From Kaistia defluvii (GTDB taxonomy: Bacteria > Pseudomonadota > Alphaproteobacteria > Rhizobiales > Kaistiaceae): a stretch of DNA of 64,000 bases. Positions 1-9,972 of the stretch are shown in pieces. A model generated the notes under the pieces. The model saw only the letters and a list, made by a program, of their open reading frames with translations. It ran no database searches and was not told the DNA's origin. The position numbers were made by a program, and so were the translations under genes. How positions within the stretch are numbered: the stretch's first letter is position 1; the number at the start of each line of letters is the position of its first letter. The stretch spans positions 558,001 through 622,000 of the forward strand of contig NZ_JBEPSM010000003.1 in NCBI RefSeq assembly GCF_040548815.1, given 5' to 3'.

Positions 1-504
1 GGCGCCAAGCATGTGAAGCCGGAGATTGAGATCGCCCCGTCGCTCTGGATCGGCGGCAACAACCCGTTCTCCGATCCGGCCCGCGGCCAGCAGCGCGCCA
101 GCGTCATGGTTTCCGACAATGTCGATCGCGTCATGGCGGCCGGCGCCGGCTCGAATGGCGGCATCTTCAAGGCGATGGAAGACCTGCCGGGCGCAGCCGC
201 CTTCGGCGTCGACACCAACCAGTGCCCGCAGGCGCCGGGCCTGATCATGGACAACGTCCAGAAGCGCACCGACACCGTCATCGAGAAGGGCGTCGCCGGC
301 CTGTTCAAGGGCGACCAGCCGGCCTTCGCCACCTACGGCCTCGCCGAGGGCGGCATGACGCTGACCAGCCTGGAGCCGGGCCTCGAGGAATCGGGCTGCC
401 TGATCGCCAAGCTGCCGGATGTCGTCGCCAAGGTGAAGGCGCTGCGCGACGAGGTCGTTGCCGGAACGGTGAAGGTCGCCGATCCGATGCAACTCGCCAA
501 GTAA
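1..504 (+). CDS. BMP family ABC transporter substrate-binding protein (5' end missing)
   Basis: This is the C-terminal part of a periplasmic binding protein of the BMP/PnrA (basic membrane lipoprotein) family, which delivers nucleosides to ABC permeases. The frame is open to the left edge, so the true start lies outside the window; the GTG at 13 is internal. The visible part keeps the sugar-binding-protein fold pattern, with a segment reading AAGAGSNGGIF and then GVDTNQC, where BMP proteins predict the next beta strand of the second lobe. It is followed after 18 bases by the ATPase and two permeases, and then by a nucleoside hydrolase, which supports a nucleoside ligand. The family call rests on these motifs and on the neighbours; the exact ligand is an inference. 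Confidence 0.88.
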   Translation, partial: GAKHVKPEIEIAPSLWIGGNNPFSDPARGQQRASVMVSDNVDRVMAAGAGSNGGIFKAMEDLPGAAAFGVDTNQCPQAPGLIMDNVQKRTDTVIEKGVAGLFKGDQPAFATYGLAEGGMTLTSLEPGLEESGCLIAKLPDVVAKVKALRDEVVAGTVKVADPMQLAK

Positions 505-522
505 GGGCGGCCTGACTTCGGC

Positions 523-2067
523 ATGTCGACGATCGAGCTCGAAGCCAGAAGCATCGTCAAGCGCTACGGGCCTCTCGTCGCCAATGACCACATCGACCTC
601 TCCGTGCTCAGCGGAGAGGTCCACGCCGTGATGGGCGAGAACGGCGCCGGCAAGTCGACGCTGATGTCGATCCTCTATGGCATGCAGGCGCCCGATTCCG
701 GGCAGATCTTTCTGCGCGGCGCCGAGATGCGCTATCGCTCGGCGCTGGATGCGATCGGCGCCGGCATGGGCATGGTCCATCAGGCGTTCAAGCTGTTCAA
801 TTCGCTGACCGTCTGGGAAAACGTCGTTTATGGCATGGAACCGACCCGCTTCGGCTTCATCGACCGGCGCGAGGCGGCCCGCCGCGTCGCGGCGCTGGCC
901 GATCGATATCGCCTTCGGGTCGATCCGCATGCGATCGTCGGCCAGCTTTCGGTCGGCGTGCGCCAGCGCGTCGAGATATTGAAGGCGCTCTATCGCGACG
1001 CCCGCGTGCTGATCCTCGACGAGCCGACCGCCGTGCTGACGCCGCAGGAGCGCGACGGCCTGTTCGACATCATCCGCCACCTGACCGCCGACGACCGCAC
1101 CATCCTGTTCGTCACCCACAAGCTGCATGAGGTGATGGCGATCACCGACTGCGTCACCGTGCTGCGCGACGGCAAGGTGGTCGACCGCATGGTGACTTCC
1201 GAGACTTCGGCACGCGAGATCATCCGCGCCATGACCGGCCGCGCGGTCAACCTGACCGTTGAGAAGCGCCCGGCCGAACCGGGCGCCGTGGTGCTCGAGG
1301 CGCGCGGCCTGACGGTTGCGACCGATGGCGGCAAGCCGGTGGTCGACCGAGTCGATCTCTCCATCCGCGCGCGAGAAATCGTCGGCATCGCCGGCGTCGC
1401 AGGCAACGGCCAGACAGAACTGATCGAGGCGCTGACCGGCCTGCGCATCCCCGATGGCGGCAAGGTCGCCATTAACGGGGCCGACGTCACGGCGCTGGAC
1501 GTGGAGCGCCACCGCGACGCCGGTCTCGCCTATATCCCGGAAGACCGCGCCACGACCGGCACGGCGCTAGCCGCCTCCGCCGCCGACAATCTGGCCATGG
1601 GATTCCAGCGCAAGCCGCCGCTTTCGAACGGCCGCCTACTCGACGGCAGCGCCGTCACCGCGCATGCGCAAAAGCTGATCGAGCGCTTTGGCATCAAGAT
1701 CGGCTCGGAGCAGCTCGCCGTCGGCACGCTCTCGGGCGGCAATCTGCAGAAGGTCGTCGTCGCGCGCGAGCTGTCGCATGCCGCGCCGCTGCTGATCGCC
1801 GAGCAGCCGACGCGCGGCGTCGATGTCGGCGCTATCGAATTCATCCACGCCCAGCTGGTCGCCGAACGCGATCGCGGCAGCGCCGTTCTGCTGGTCTCGG
1901 CCGAGCTGACCGAGATCCTGGCGCTCGCCGACCGTGTGCTGGTGATGTTCGACGGCCGCATCCTGGCCGAGCTCCCTGCCGCCGAGGCCGACGAGGAAAC
2001 GCTGGGCCTGTTGATGGCCGGCCGCGTCGGCGAGGCAAGGCTCACCGACGGAACGGAGGCGGCATGA
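523..2067 (+). CDS. Nucleoside/sugar-type ABC transporter ATP-binding protein, two ABC domains
   Basis: This 514-residue cytoplasmic ATPase powers the importer. It has two fused nucleotide-binding domains, as in RbsA/MglA and YufO-type proteins. The first has a canonical Walker A (GENGAGKST, residues 38-46), a variant signature (LSVGVRQR) and Walker B (VLILDEPTA, about residue 165). The second has a degenerate P-loop (GVAGNGQTEL, about 292), a good signature (LSGGNLQK, about 404) and a Walker-B-like LLIAEQPTRGVD in which the usual Asp-Glu is Ala-Glu. Such asymmetry is normal in this subfamily. The length is typical. The gene overlaps the next permease by ATGA. The start ATG at 523 has only a weak upstream purine tract, consistent with translational coupling to the binding-protein gene. 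Confidence 0.96.
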   Translation: MSTIELEARSIVKRYGPLVANDHIDLSVLSGEVHAVMGENGAGKSTLMSILYGMQAPDSGQIFLRGAEMRYRSALDAIGAGMGMVHQAFKLFNSLTVWENVVYGMEPTRFGFIDRREAARRVAALADRYRLRVDPHAIVGQLSVGVRQRVEILKALYRDARVLILDEPTAVLTPQERDGLFDIIRHLTADDRTILFVTHKLHEVMAITDCVTVLRDGKVVDRMVTSETSAREIIRAMTGRAVNLTVEKRPAEPGAVVLEARGLTVATDGGKPVVDRVDLSIRAREIVGIAGVAGNGQTELIEALTGLRIPDGGKVAINGADVTALDVERHRDAGLAYIPEDRATTGTALAASAADNLAMGFQRKPPLSNGRLLDGSAVTAHAQKLIERFGIKIGSEQLAVGTLSGGNLQKVVVARELSHAAPLLIAEQPTRGVDVGAIEFIHAQLVAERDRGSAVLLVSAELTEILALADRVLVMFDGRILAELPAAEADEETLGLLMAGRVGEARLTDGTEAA

Positions 2068-3092
2068 GCGAGCGTAGTGTGCGGGCCCCGAGGCTTCCGC
2101 GGATCCCGGCCGTGCCTTTGGCGATCAGCATCGGCATTCTGATCGGCGGGCTGCTGGTGCTGGCCTCGGGAGGTGATCCGATTGCCGCCTATCGCGAGAT
2201 CCTGATCGGTGCCTTAGCGCCGCAAAACTGGCCGAACACGCTGAACTGGGCCGTGCCGCTGGTCGGCATGACGCTGGTGGCAGCACTCCCCTTGCGCGGT
2301 GGCATGGTCAATCTCGGCGGCGACGGCCAGCTGGTGATCGGCGGCCTCGTCGCGGCGATGGCCGCGCTCTATCTGCCGCTGCCCGGTCCGCTGCTGATCG
2401 CAGCCTCGATCCTCTGCGCCATGGTCGCCTCGGGGCTTTACGCCTCGCTCGCCGCCTGGGGCGAGACGCGCTTCGGCATCCCGATGCTGATCTCGACCCT
2501 GCTGCTCTCCTATCCGGCGATCGGCATCGCCTCCTATCTCGTCGGCTTCCCGCTGCGCGACATGGCGACCGGTCTCGCCCAGACCCGGATGATCCCCGAT
2601 GCGGCGCGGCTGCCCGTTATCTCCGGCCCGCTTAATATCGGCCTGGTCCTGATGGTCATCGTCGCCATCGCCGTCGTCTTCTATGATCGTCGCATGGTCG
2701 GCGGCTATGAGCTTCGGATGCGGGGGCTGAACGCCAAATTCGCCGGCTATGGCGGCGTCCGGCTCGCGGCGCAGCAGGTGCGCGTGATGTTTGCGAGCGG
2801 CGCGATTGCCGGCCTCGTCGGCGCGATCCTCGTGCTCGGCTCGCTCTATCGCTACCAGGACGGCGCGCTGCTGACGCCGGGCTATACCTGGTCCGGCCTG
2901 ATGGCAGCCCTCTTGGCCGGCGGCGCGCCGCTCGGTGCGATCTGCGCAGGCCTGTTCTTCGCCGGCCTGCAGACGGGCGGCTTTGCCATGCAGCGCGAAA
3001 CCGCCATCCCGCGCGTGCTCACCATGATCCTGCAATCCGTCATCATCCTTTTCCTGGCGATCCGCCACGGCGTCGGCAGGAAGTCGTCATGA
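2064..3092 (+). CDS. ABC transporter permease, BPD_transp_2 family
   Basis: This 342-residue inner-membrane permease has about 8-10 hydrophobic segments beginning with a helix near residues 18-35. It contains the family's GGMVNLGGDGQL segment (about residues 79-90), which matches the pattern seen in nucleoside permeases of the YufP/NupB type. The start ATG overlaps the ATPase stop (ATGA), and the 3' end overlaps the next permease by 4 bases, so the two permeases and the ATPase are probably translated in a fixed ratio. It likely forms a heterodimer with the product of 3089-4018. Confidence 0.95.
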   Translation: MSERSVRAPRLPRIPAVPLAISIGILIGGLLVLASGGDPIAAYREILIGALAPQNWPNTLNWAVPLVGMTLVAALPLRGGMVNLGGDGQLVIGGLVAAMAALYLPLPGPLLIAASILCAMVASGLYASLAAWGETRFGIPMLISTLLLSYPAIGIASYLVGFPLRDMATGLAQTRMIPDAARLPVISGPLNIGLVLMVIVAIAVVFYDRRMVGGYELRMRGLNAKFAGYGGVRLAAQQVRVMFASGAIAGLVGAILVLGSLYRYQDGALLTPGYTWSGLMAALLAGGAPLGAICAGLFFAGLQTGGFAMQRETAIPRVLTMILQSVIILFLAIRHGVGRKSS

Positions 3093-4018
3093 GCCTGATG
3101 AGCTTCATCACCCCGTCGCTGGTCAATTCGGCGGTCCAGTCGATCACGCCGATCCTGCTGGCGGCCCTTGCCGGCACGCTTTGCGGCCGGGTTGGCGTGT
3201 TCAACATGGCGATGGAAGGCCAGCTTCTGGTCGGCGCCTTCGCCGCCGTCGTCGGCTCCTACGCCACCGGCAGCGCGCTTGGCGGCGTGCTGTTCGCGAT
3301 CGTCTTCACCGTGCTGTTCTCGCTGATCCTCGCCTATGGCGCGACGGTGTTCAAAGGCGACAGCGTCGTCATCTGCATCGGCATGAACCTGCTCGCCGCC
3401 GGCCTCACGGCCTATCTGCTGCGGCAGATGTTCGGCGTCTCGGGCACCTTCTCCGATCCGGGCATTGTCGGCCTGACCAAGATCCGCATTGACGCGATCA
3501 ACACCATCCCCTGGATCGGCTGGATTTTCTCCCGCCAGACCGCGATCACCTGGCTCGCCTGGATCCTGACCGCCGCCGTGACCATCATGATGTTCCGCAC
3601 CCCGCTGGGCCTCCGGATGCGCGGCGTCGGCGAGGATGCGAGCGCCGCCGGCACCATGGGCATCGACGTCACGCGCTACCGTGTCCTGACCGTGCTGTTC
3701 GCCGGCAGCCTGACCGGGCTCGGCGGGGCGCAGCTTTCGCTCGGCACGGTCAGCATCTTTTCCGAGGACATGAGCGCCGGTCGCGGCTGGATCGCCGTCG
3801 TCGCCGTCATGCTCGGACGCAATCATCCGCTCTGGGCAGCGCTGGCCTGCGTGCTGTTCGGCGTTGCCGATGCGCTGTCGGTCCGCCTGCAGAGCCAGGG
3901 CCTGCCCAACCAGTTGACTGATGTCGTGCCCTATGTGGTGACGCTGCTGGCGCTCGCGCTCAGCCATCGCAAGCGGCTGAAGCGCCGCGCGGCCGAGACG
4001 ATCACCGCGCACGCCTGA
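3089..4018 (+). CDS. ABC transporter permease, BPD_transp_2 family
   Basis: This is the second permease (309 residues) of the importer, with a hydrophobic profile of about eight or more membrane segments. The GRVGVFNMAMEGQLLVGA stretch near residues 32-49 corresponds to the ribose/nucleoside permease signature and parallels GGMVNLGGDGQL in the preceding gene. It begins inside the stop of that gene (ATGA). It ends 28 bases before the nucleoside hydrolase gene, so uptake and hydrolysis are likely co-transcribed. Sequence supports the family; the nucleoside assignment comes from context. Confidence 0.95.
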   Translation: MSLMSFITPSLVNSAVQSITPILLAALAGTLCGRVGVFNMAMEGQLLVGAFAAVVGSYATGSALGGVLFAIVFTVLFSLILAYGATVFKGDSVVICIGMNLLAAGLTAYLLRQMFGVSGTFSDPGIVGLTKIRIDAINTIPWIGWIFSRQTAITWLAWILTAAVTIMMFRTPLGLRMRGVGEDASAAGTMGIDVTRYRVLTVLFAGSLTGLGGAQLSLGTVSIFSEDMSAGRGWIAVVAVMLGRNHPLWAALACVLFGVADALSVRLQSQGLPNQLTDVVPYVVTLLALALSHRKRLKRRAAETITAHA

Positions 4019-4046
4019 CCCATTCTACCCTCCAAGGAACTTCGCC

Positions 4047-5000
4047 ATGACCGAAACCTGCCGCATGATCCTCGACGTCGACACCGGCGTCGACGACGCC
4101 ATGGCGATCTTCTATGCCGTCCGCCGCCCGGGCATTAAGCTGGAGGCGCTGACCACCACCTTCGGCAACACCGACACGGTGATCGCGACCGAGAACACGC
4201 TGAAGATCCTGGAACTGCTCGGGCGTCCGGAGATCCCGGTGGCGCAGGGCGTCGGCCGCTCGCTGATCCGCCCCTACAAGCGCATGGCCGACCATATCCA
4301 TGGCTCCAACGCGCTGGGCGACGTCGAATTGCCGGCGCCGAAGATCAAGGCGACCGACGAGCACGCGATCGATTTGATGATCCGCGTCATCAAGGAGAAC
4401 CCCGGCGAGATCACGCTCTGCCCGGTCGGCCCGATCACCAATGTCGCGCTCGCCATCACCAAGGCGCCCGAAATCGCCAAGCTGGTGAAGGAGATCGTGG
4501 TCATGGGTTCGACGATCCTGCATCCCGGCATCCATGGCCCGATCGCCCCGATGGTCGACGCCAATTTCGCCAATGATCCGGAAGCCGCCCACATCGTGCT
4601 GCAGGCCGGCGCCAACGTCACGCTGGTCGGCATGGACGTCACCATGACGACGCTGCTCTCGACCGACATGATGGACGAGATTTCGCGCGAGGGCGATCAC
4701 GCGGCGCAGACGCTGATGAAGATCACCTCCTTCTATGTCGACGCCTACAAGACGATGTATCCGGGCATCCAGGGCTGCGGCCTGCACGATCCGCTGGCCG
4801 TCGCCGTCGCCGAGGATCCCACCCTCGTCGGCCTCGAGCGCATGTATGTCGATATCGAGCTCAATGGCGAACTGACGCGCGGCTCGACGGTCGCCGACCG
4901 CCGCCGCACCGCCATCCCGTTCCACAACGCCAACGTCGCCATGACCGTCGACCGCCCCCGCTTCGAAGCCGAATTCATGGCGCTGATGAAGGGGCGGTAA
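4047..5000 (+). CDS. Nucleoside hydrolase (inosine-uridine preferring type)
   Basis: This 317-residue enzyme hydrolyses the N-glycosidic bond of nucleosides to give a free base and ribose. The N-terminal calcium- and ribose-binding motif DVDTGVDDAMA (residues 11-21) is intact, including the Asp cluster. PVGPITNVALA (about residues 130-140) and VGMDVT (about 195-200) are the other typical family segments, and HDPLAVA (about 248-254) carries the conserved C-terminal His-Asp. Length is normal. An SD-like AAGGAA lies upstream of the ATG. As the last gene of the importer operon it would process the imported substrate in the cytoplasm. Base preference (purine, pyrimidine or non-specific) cannot be told from these motifs. 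Confidence 0.96.
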   Translation: MTETCRMILDVDTGVDDAMAIFYAVRRPGIKLEALTTTFGNTDTVIATENTLKILELLGRPEIPVAQGVGRSLIRPYKRMADHIHGSNALGDVELPAPKIKATDEHAIDLMIRVIKENPGEITLCPVGPITNVALAITKAPEIAKLVKEIVVMGSTILHPGIHGPIAPMVDANFANDPEAAHIVLQAGANVTLVGMDVTMTTLLSTDMMDEISREGDHAAQTLMKITSFYVDAYKTMYPGIQGCGLHDPLAVAVAEDPTLVGLERMYVDIELNGELTRGSTVADRRRTAIPFHNANVAMTVDRPRFEAEFMALMKGR

Positions 5001-5009
5001 GGGCTCAAG

Positions 5010-5128
5010 ACCCTCACCCCAGCCCTCTCCCGCGTGGCGGGAGAGGGGGTCCGCTTGCGCCTCGGCGTCGATGCGGGCGCCGGCCGAAACCCTCGCCCGC
5101 TTGCGGGAGAGGGTAGGGTGAGGGGCTT
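5010..5128. repeat. Composite GC-rich palindromic repeat between convergent genes
   Basis: The gap between two convergent genes is filled by a nested inverted repeat. An inner perfect 11-bp hairpin (CCCTCTCCCGC 5023-5033 / GCGGGAGAGGG 5037-5047) is followed by a second, slightly imperfect copy (5090-5100 / 5103-5113). Outer arms CCCTCACCC (5011-5019) and GGGTGAGGG (5116-5124) enclose both. A very similar composite lies at 23464-23591 and a single-hairpin relative at 14498-14523. It resembles intergenic REP-like elements of Hyphomicrobiales. Confidence 0.85.
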
Positions 5129-5141
5129 GCTTGCTACGCCC

Positions 5142-6092
5142 TCAGCCCGGCCCCCGCCGCGAAAACTGCTGTTCGATCACCTCGGCGCCCCATTGGGTGC
5201 CGGGCTTTTCCTTGGCTAGTTCGAAGCCATGCGCTTCGTAGAGACGCCGCGCCGCGTCCAGACCCTTGAATGTCCAGAGCCGGGTGGCGGCGAAGCCGGC
5301 CGCGTCGCAGAAGGCAATCGCCTCGCCCAGCAGGCGGCGGCCCACGCCCCCGCCACGGCAGCCCTCGTCGAGGATGAACCAGCGCAGATGCGCCCGGTTG
5401 TCGCCAAGGTCCTCGCCGTCGATGGCGATCGAGCCGACGATCCGGCCGTCGTGGATCGCCGCCCAGGCCTGGTTGCGCGGACGGTCGAGCCGGCCGGTGA
5501 ATTCGGCGGCGCCGCTGGCTACCGTGCTTTCGAAGAACGGCCCAAATCCCCAGTGCCGCGAATAATGGGCGGCGTGCATCTCGGCCACGCGGCCGATCCA
5601 TCCGGGCCGGTAGCCGGTGACGATCTCGATCGGCGAAAGCGCGGGTTCCTCGGCCGCCGGATCGCGTGCCGCCAGCGCGCGGGCGTAAGACGACAACCCC
5701 TGCGCCACCGCCTGCTGCTCGGTCGGGTTCAGATGCGCAAGCGCCGCCATTACCTTGTCCCGGGCGAAGGCATGGATCCCGACGACCGTGCGGATGCCCT
5801 GCGCGGTCAATTCGAGCGGCTTGGTGCGGCTGTCGGCTGCGCCGGCGGCCTCGACAAGCTCGCCCGCGCCGATGAGCTTGCCGACCATGCGGCTGATGCT
5901 GGATTTCTCCAGCCGCAAGACCTCCACCAGTTGCGCGGCAGTCATCGATCCCTGGCGCTCGATCTCCAGCAGCGCATGCACGGCGGAGGCGGAATAGGCA
6001 GTGCCGGCCAGCGTCGGGTCCATGAAGCCGAGCTCACGGACGATACGGCGCGAAGCGGACCGGATTTCATCAACCAAAGCGGAACTGGACAC
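5142..6092 (-). CDS. MarR-type regulator fused to GNAT N-acetyltransferase
   Basis: This protein of about 316 residues joins an N-terminal MarR-like winged helix to a C-terminal GNAT acetyltransferase. The winged helix covers about residues 1-140, with LEIERQGSMTAAQL and the recognition-helix segment RLEKSSISRMVGKL. The GNAT part covers about residues 150-316, with the acetyl-CoA loop CRGGGVGRRLL and the late motif AARRLYEAHGFEL. I place the start at the GTG at 6092, preceded by AGAGGG, rather than at an upstream TTG at 6128 that lies inside a palindromic operator. The architecture is known in bacteria, but the acetylated substrate is not predictable. The gene faces the nucleoside operon and probably represses itself through the site at 6111-6133. 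Confidence 0.9.
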   Translation of the reverse strand: MSSSALVDEIRSASRRIVRELGFMDPTLAGTAYSASAVHALLEIERQGSMTAAQLVEVLRLEKSSISRMVGKLIGAGELVEAAGAADSRTKPLELTAQGIRTVVGIHAFARDKVMAALAHLNPTEQQAVAQGLSSYARALAARDPAAEEPALSPIEIVTGYRPGWIGRVAEMHAAHYSRHWGFGPFFESTVASGAAEFTGRLDRPRNQAWAAIHDGRIVGSIAIDGEDLGDNRAHLRWFILDEGCRGGGVGRRLLGEAIAFCDAAGFAATRLWTFKGLDAARRLYEAHGFELAKEKPGTQWGAEVIEQQFSRRGPG

Positions 6093-6110
6093 GCGACCCT
6101 CTGTGGTGAT

Positions 6111-6133
6111 TATAGTTGCATTATACAACTATA
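6111..6133. promoter_or_regulatory. Inverted-repeat operator, probable MarR autoregulatory site
   Basis: Perfect 8-bp arms TATAGTTG (6111-6118) and CAACTATA (6126-6133) flank a 7-base AT-rich centre. The core fits the TTG-n-AT-n-AT-n-CAA layout common for MarR-family operators. It lies 18 bases upstream of the proposed GTG start of the MarR-GNAT gene, where a bound dimer would block transcription or RNA polymerase loading. Confidence 0.7.
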
Positions 6134-6473
6134 CGAACCGTGTTTGTCCAGCGGCTGTTCGGCAGGCTTTGGCAACACCCGTTCGTTCCTAGGACTCCGG
6201 CGGACAGGTCGCGTCTCAAGCTTGTTGTCTCAGGCGTGCCTGGGTGCAGCGCCCCGTGTCTGCGCCGTCGGTTTGGTCGCAATACTCGGTTGGACGCAGC
6301 AATTCGGATGAGCAACGTTTCCATTAGGCCCAGAAGCGATGCCCCGTTTTCGCCAAGACCAAATTTTGGGCAGAAGCAGAGGCATATGAATGGTTTGTTG
6401 GATATCGGCCCAAACAGCCTCCCGCGAAATCCCTGTTGCGTCGGACGAATGTCGCTTGACGTACGTGGCACGG
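6134..6473. other. Intergenic region without a recognisable gene
   Basis: About 340 bases separate the MarR-GNAT promoter from the sugar operon control region. Short open frames exist on both strands, but none has a convincing ribosome-binding site, family motif or codon bias. A TTGACG at 6456-6461 could be a -35 element for the downstream operon, though no good -10 follows at the usual spacing. I see nothing else here. Confidence 0.6.
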
Positions 6474-6489
6474 CATGTTGACGTTTACA
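6474..6489. promoter_or_regulatory. LacI-family operator upstream of the sugar operon
   Basis: CATGTTGACGTTTACA is the exact reverse complement of the 16 bases at 15694-15709. It has the LacI/GalR-type layout of two half sites meeting at a central CG. It ends 123 bp before the amidohydrolase start, the same distance and orientation as the other copy has to the aldo/keto reductase gene. The likely ligand protein is the LacI regulator at 15873-16910. Confidence 0.78.
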
Positions 6490-6495
6490 TGAGGA

Positions 6496-6539
6496 AAAGG
6501 CGCTGGGTGGAGGCGCCTTTGCGGCATTGAGGAATGCCG
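6496..6539 (+). promoter_or_regulatory. Two consecutive hairpins in the leader of the sugar operon
   Basis: The first hairpin has perfect 8-bp arms AAAGGCGC (6496-6503) and GCGCCTTT (6513-6520) with a 9-base loop. The second has perfect 7-bp arms CGGCATT (6522-6528) and AATGCCG (6533-6539) with the loop GAGG. They sit just downstream of the LacI-like operator and 72 bases before the first start codon. No U-tract follows, so a simple intrinsic terminator is unlikely. They may be a structured 5' leader or extra operator sites. Confidence 0.5.
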
Positions 6540-6611
6540 TGGAAGGGGAGGGAAGCGCATGCGCATGGGCAGCGGATCTGTTGTCGTGTCGATTCGGGCG
6601 AGGTGCATCTG

Positions 6612-7471
6612 ATGCCGCGCGGACCGATCGTCGATACGCATCTCCATCTCTGGGATCCGAAGAAGCTTCGCTATGCCTGGCTCGACGGCAATCCCGTTCT
6701 CGATCAGGCCTATGGGCTCGACCGCTACGCTGCGGCTACCGAAGGGCTCGACGTCGAGGCCATGGTGTTCCTGCAATGCGAGGTAGATCCCGCGCAGTAT
6801 GAGCAGGAAGCCGAGTGGATCGCCGGGCTCGCCAAGATCGATCCGCGCATAAAGGGCATGGTCGCCTGGGCGCCGCTCGAGAAGGGCCGCGCCGTCGCCG
6901 CCGAGATCGAGCGTCTGGCCCGCCACGATATCCTGCGCGGCATCCGCCGCATCATCCAGTTCGAGCCGGATCTCGATTTCTGCCTGCGGCCCGATTTCAT
7001 CGAGGGCGTGCGCACGCTCGCCGAATTCGGCCTCTCCTTCGACATCTGCGTCGATTATCGCCACATGGCGAATGTGCTGAAATTCGCGGCGCAGATTCCG
7101 GAAGTGCCGATGATCCTCGATCATATCGGCAAGCCGGCGATCGCCGACGGCGTGATGGAGCCGTGGGCGAGCCAGATGCATCAGTTGGCCGAGCTACCGC
7201 ATGTCTCGTGCAAGATCTCCGGCGTCGCCACCGAGGCGGATCATGCGAACTGGACCGAGGACGAGCTGAAGCGCTACGTCCAGGTCGCGATCGACGCCTT
7301 CGGCTTCGACCGGGTGATGTTCGGCGGCGACTGGCCGGTCGCCGTGCAGGCGATCGAGTTCCGCCGCTGGGTTGCCCTTCTCGACGACGTCCTCGCCTCG
7401 GCGACCGACGCCGAGCGCCGGAAATTCTGGCGCGACAATGCCGTCCGCTTCTACCGCCTGGAGACGGCTCG

Positions 7472-7475
<4 letters not shown>
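6612..7475 (+). CDS. Amidohydrolase family 2 protein, probable sugar-lactone hydrolase
   Basis: This 287-residue metal-dependent TIM-barrel hydrolase starts with the metal-binding motif IVDTHLHLWDP (residues 6-16). DHIGKPA (about residues 170-176) and FGGDWPV (about 235-241) are the later ligand motifs. The family includes L-fucono-1,5-lactonase, L-rhamnono-lactonase and 2-pyrone-4,6-dicarboxylate lactonase. Because it leads an operon with a sugar ABC importer and a dehydrogenase, a lactonase acting on the product of a sugar 1-dehydrogenase is most likely. I chose the ATG at 6612, with GGCGAGGTG upstream and the motif close to the N-terminus, over an upstream in-frame ATG at 6534. The stop overlaps the ATPase start (ATGA). 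Confidence 0.93.
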
Positions 7476-8994
<1,519 letters not shown>

Positions 8995-8998
<4 letters not shown>

Positions 8999-9972
8999 GT
9001 CAGGTCTCCCGCCTGTTCCGTGCCCGCGAGGCCGGCATCCTCGTCATGCTCGTGCTGTTCGTGGCTTTCGTCAGCCTGATCCAGCCGCGCTTCTTCTCGA
9101 CCGAGACGCTGCGCATCGTGCTGCTCGCCGTGCCGTTGATCCTGGTCGCGGCGATGGGCCAGATGATGGTGCTGGTCGCCCGCCACGTCGACCTTTCGAT
9201 CGGTTCGATCCTCGGCTTCTCGGCCATCGCCGCCGGCATGGTGTTTCGCGATCACCCCGAACTGCCGCTTTTCGTCGGCTTCGCCGTCGGCGTGTTGTCG
9301 GGGGCAGCGCTTGGCTTCGTCAACGGCCTGGTCGTGACGGTGTTCAAGCTGCCCTCGATCATCGTGACGCTCGGCACGCTCAGCCTCTATCGCGGCCTGC
9401 TGTTCATTCTGTCCGGCTCGAAGCAGATCGACCCGAACGACATTCCCGAGCCGCTGATCCGCATGGCCCAGACCTCGCCGATCGACATTCCGTGGATCGT
9501 GATCATCGCCTTTGGCGTCGCCTTCGCCACCTGGCTGTTCCTGAACTATAGCCAGATCGGCCGCCAGATCTACGCCATCGGCTCTAATCCGGTGGCGGCA
9601 CCCTTGCGCGGCATCCGCGTCATGCCGGTGACCATCCTCGTCTTCACGCTCTCGGGCGCGCTGGCGGGGCTCGCCGGGCTGATCTACGCGGCGCGCTTCG
9701 GCTATGTGAACCCCGGCATCACCGGGGTCGGCTTCGAGTTCACCGTCATCGCGGCGGTGGTCATCGGCGGCGTCTCGATCAATGGCGGCGTCGGGTCGGT
9801 GCTCGGCACCGTGCTCGGTGTGCTGCTGCTCGGATCGGTGCAGGTGGCGCTGCCGATCCTCGGCGTCTCCGGTTTCTGGCAGAACGCCATCTATGGAGGC
9901 ATCATCCTGATCGCCCTCGTCATCGACCGCACCGTCCGCCAGGGCGGCCTGCTTGCCCGAGGTGGCGCATGA
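8995..9972 (+). CDS. Sugar ABC transporter permease (RbsC type)
   Basis: This 325-residue inner-membrane permease of the BPD_transp_2 family has about eight to ten hydrophobic segments starting near residue 12. It carries the family motif VARHVDLSIGSILG (about residues 60-73) and the later SNPVAAPLRGI segment just before a glycine-rich helix. It starts within the ATPase stop (ATGA) and overlaps the next permease by four bases. With its neighbour it would form a heterodimeric channel, as RhaP/RhaQ or LsrC/LsrD do. Confidence 0.96.

Noticed and set aside
5034..5219. A short frame across the palindromic repeat after the nucleoside hydrolase gene
   Set aside because: Its sequence is just the translation of the repeat hairpins and it overlaps the GNAT coding end.
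6121..6481. Short frames on both strands in the gap before the sugar operon
   Set aside because: No ribosome-binding site, no family motif and atypical composition.
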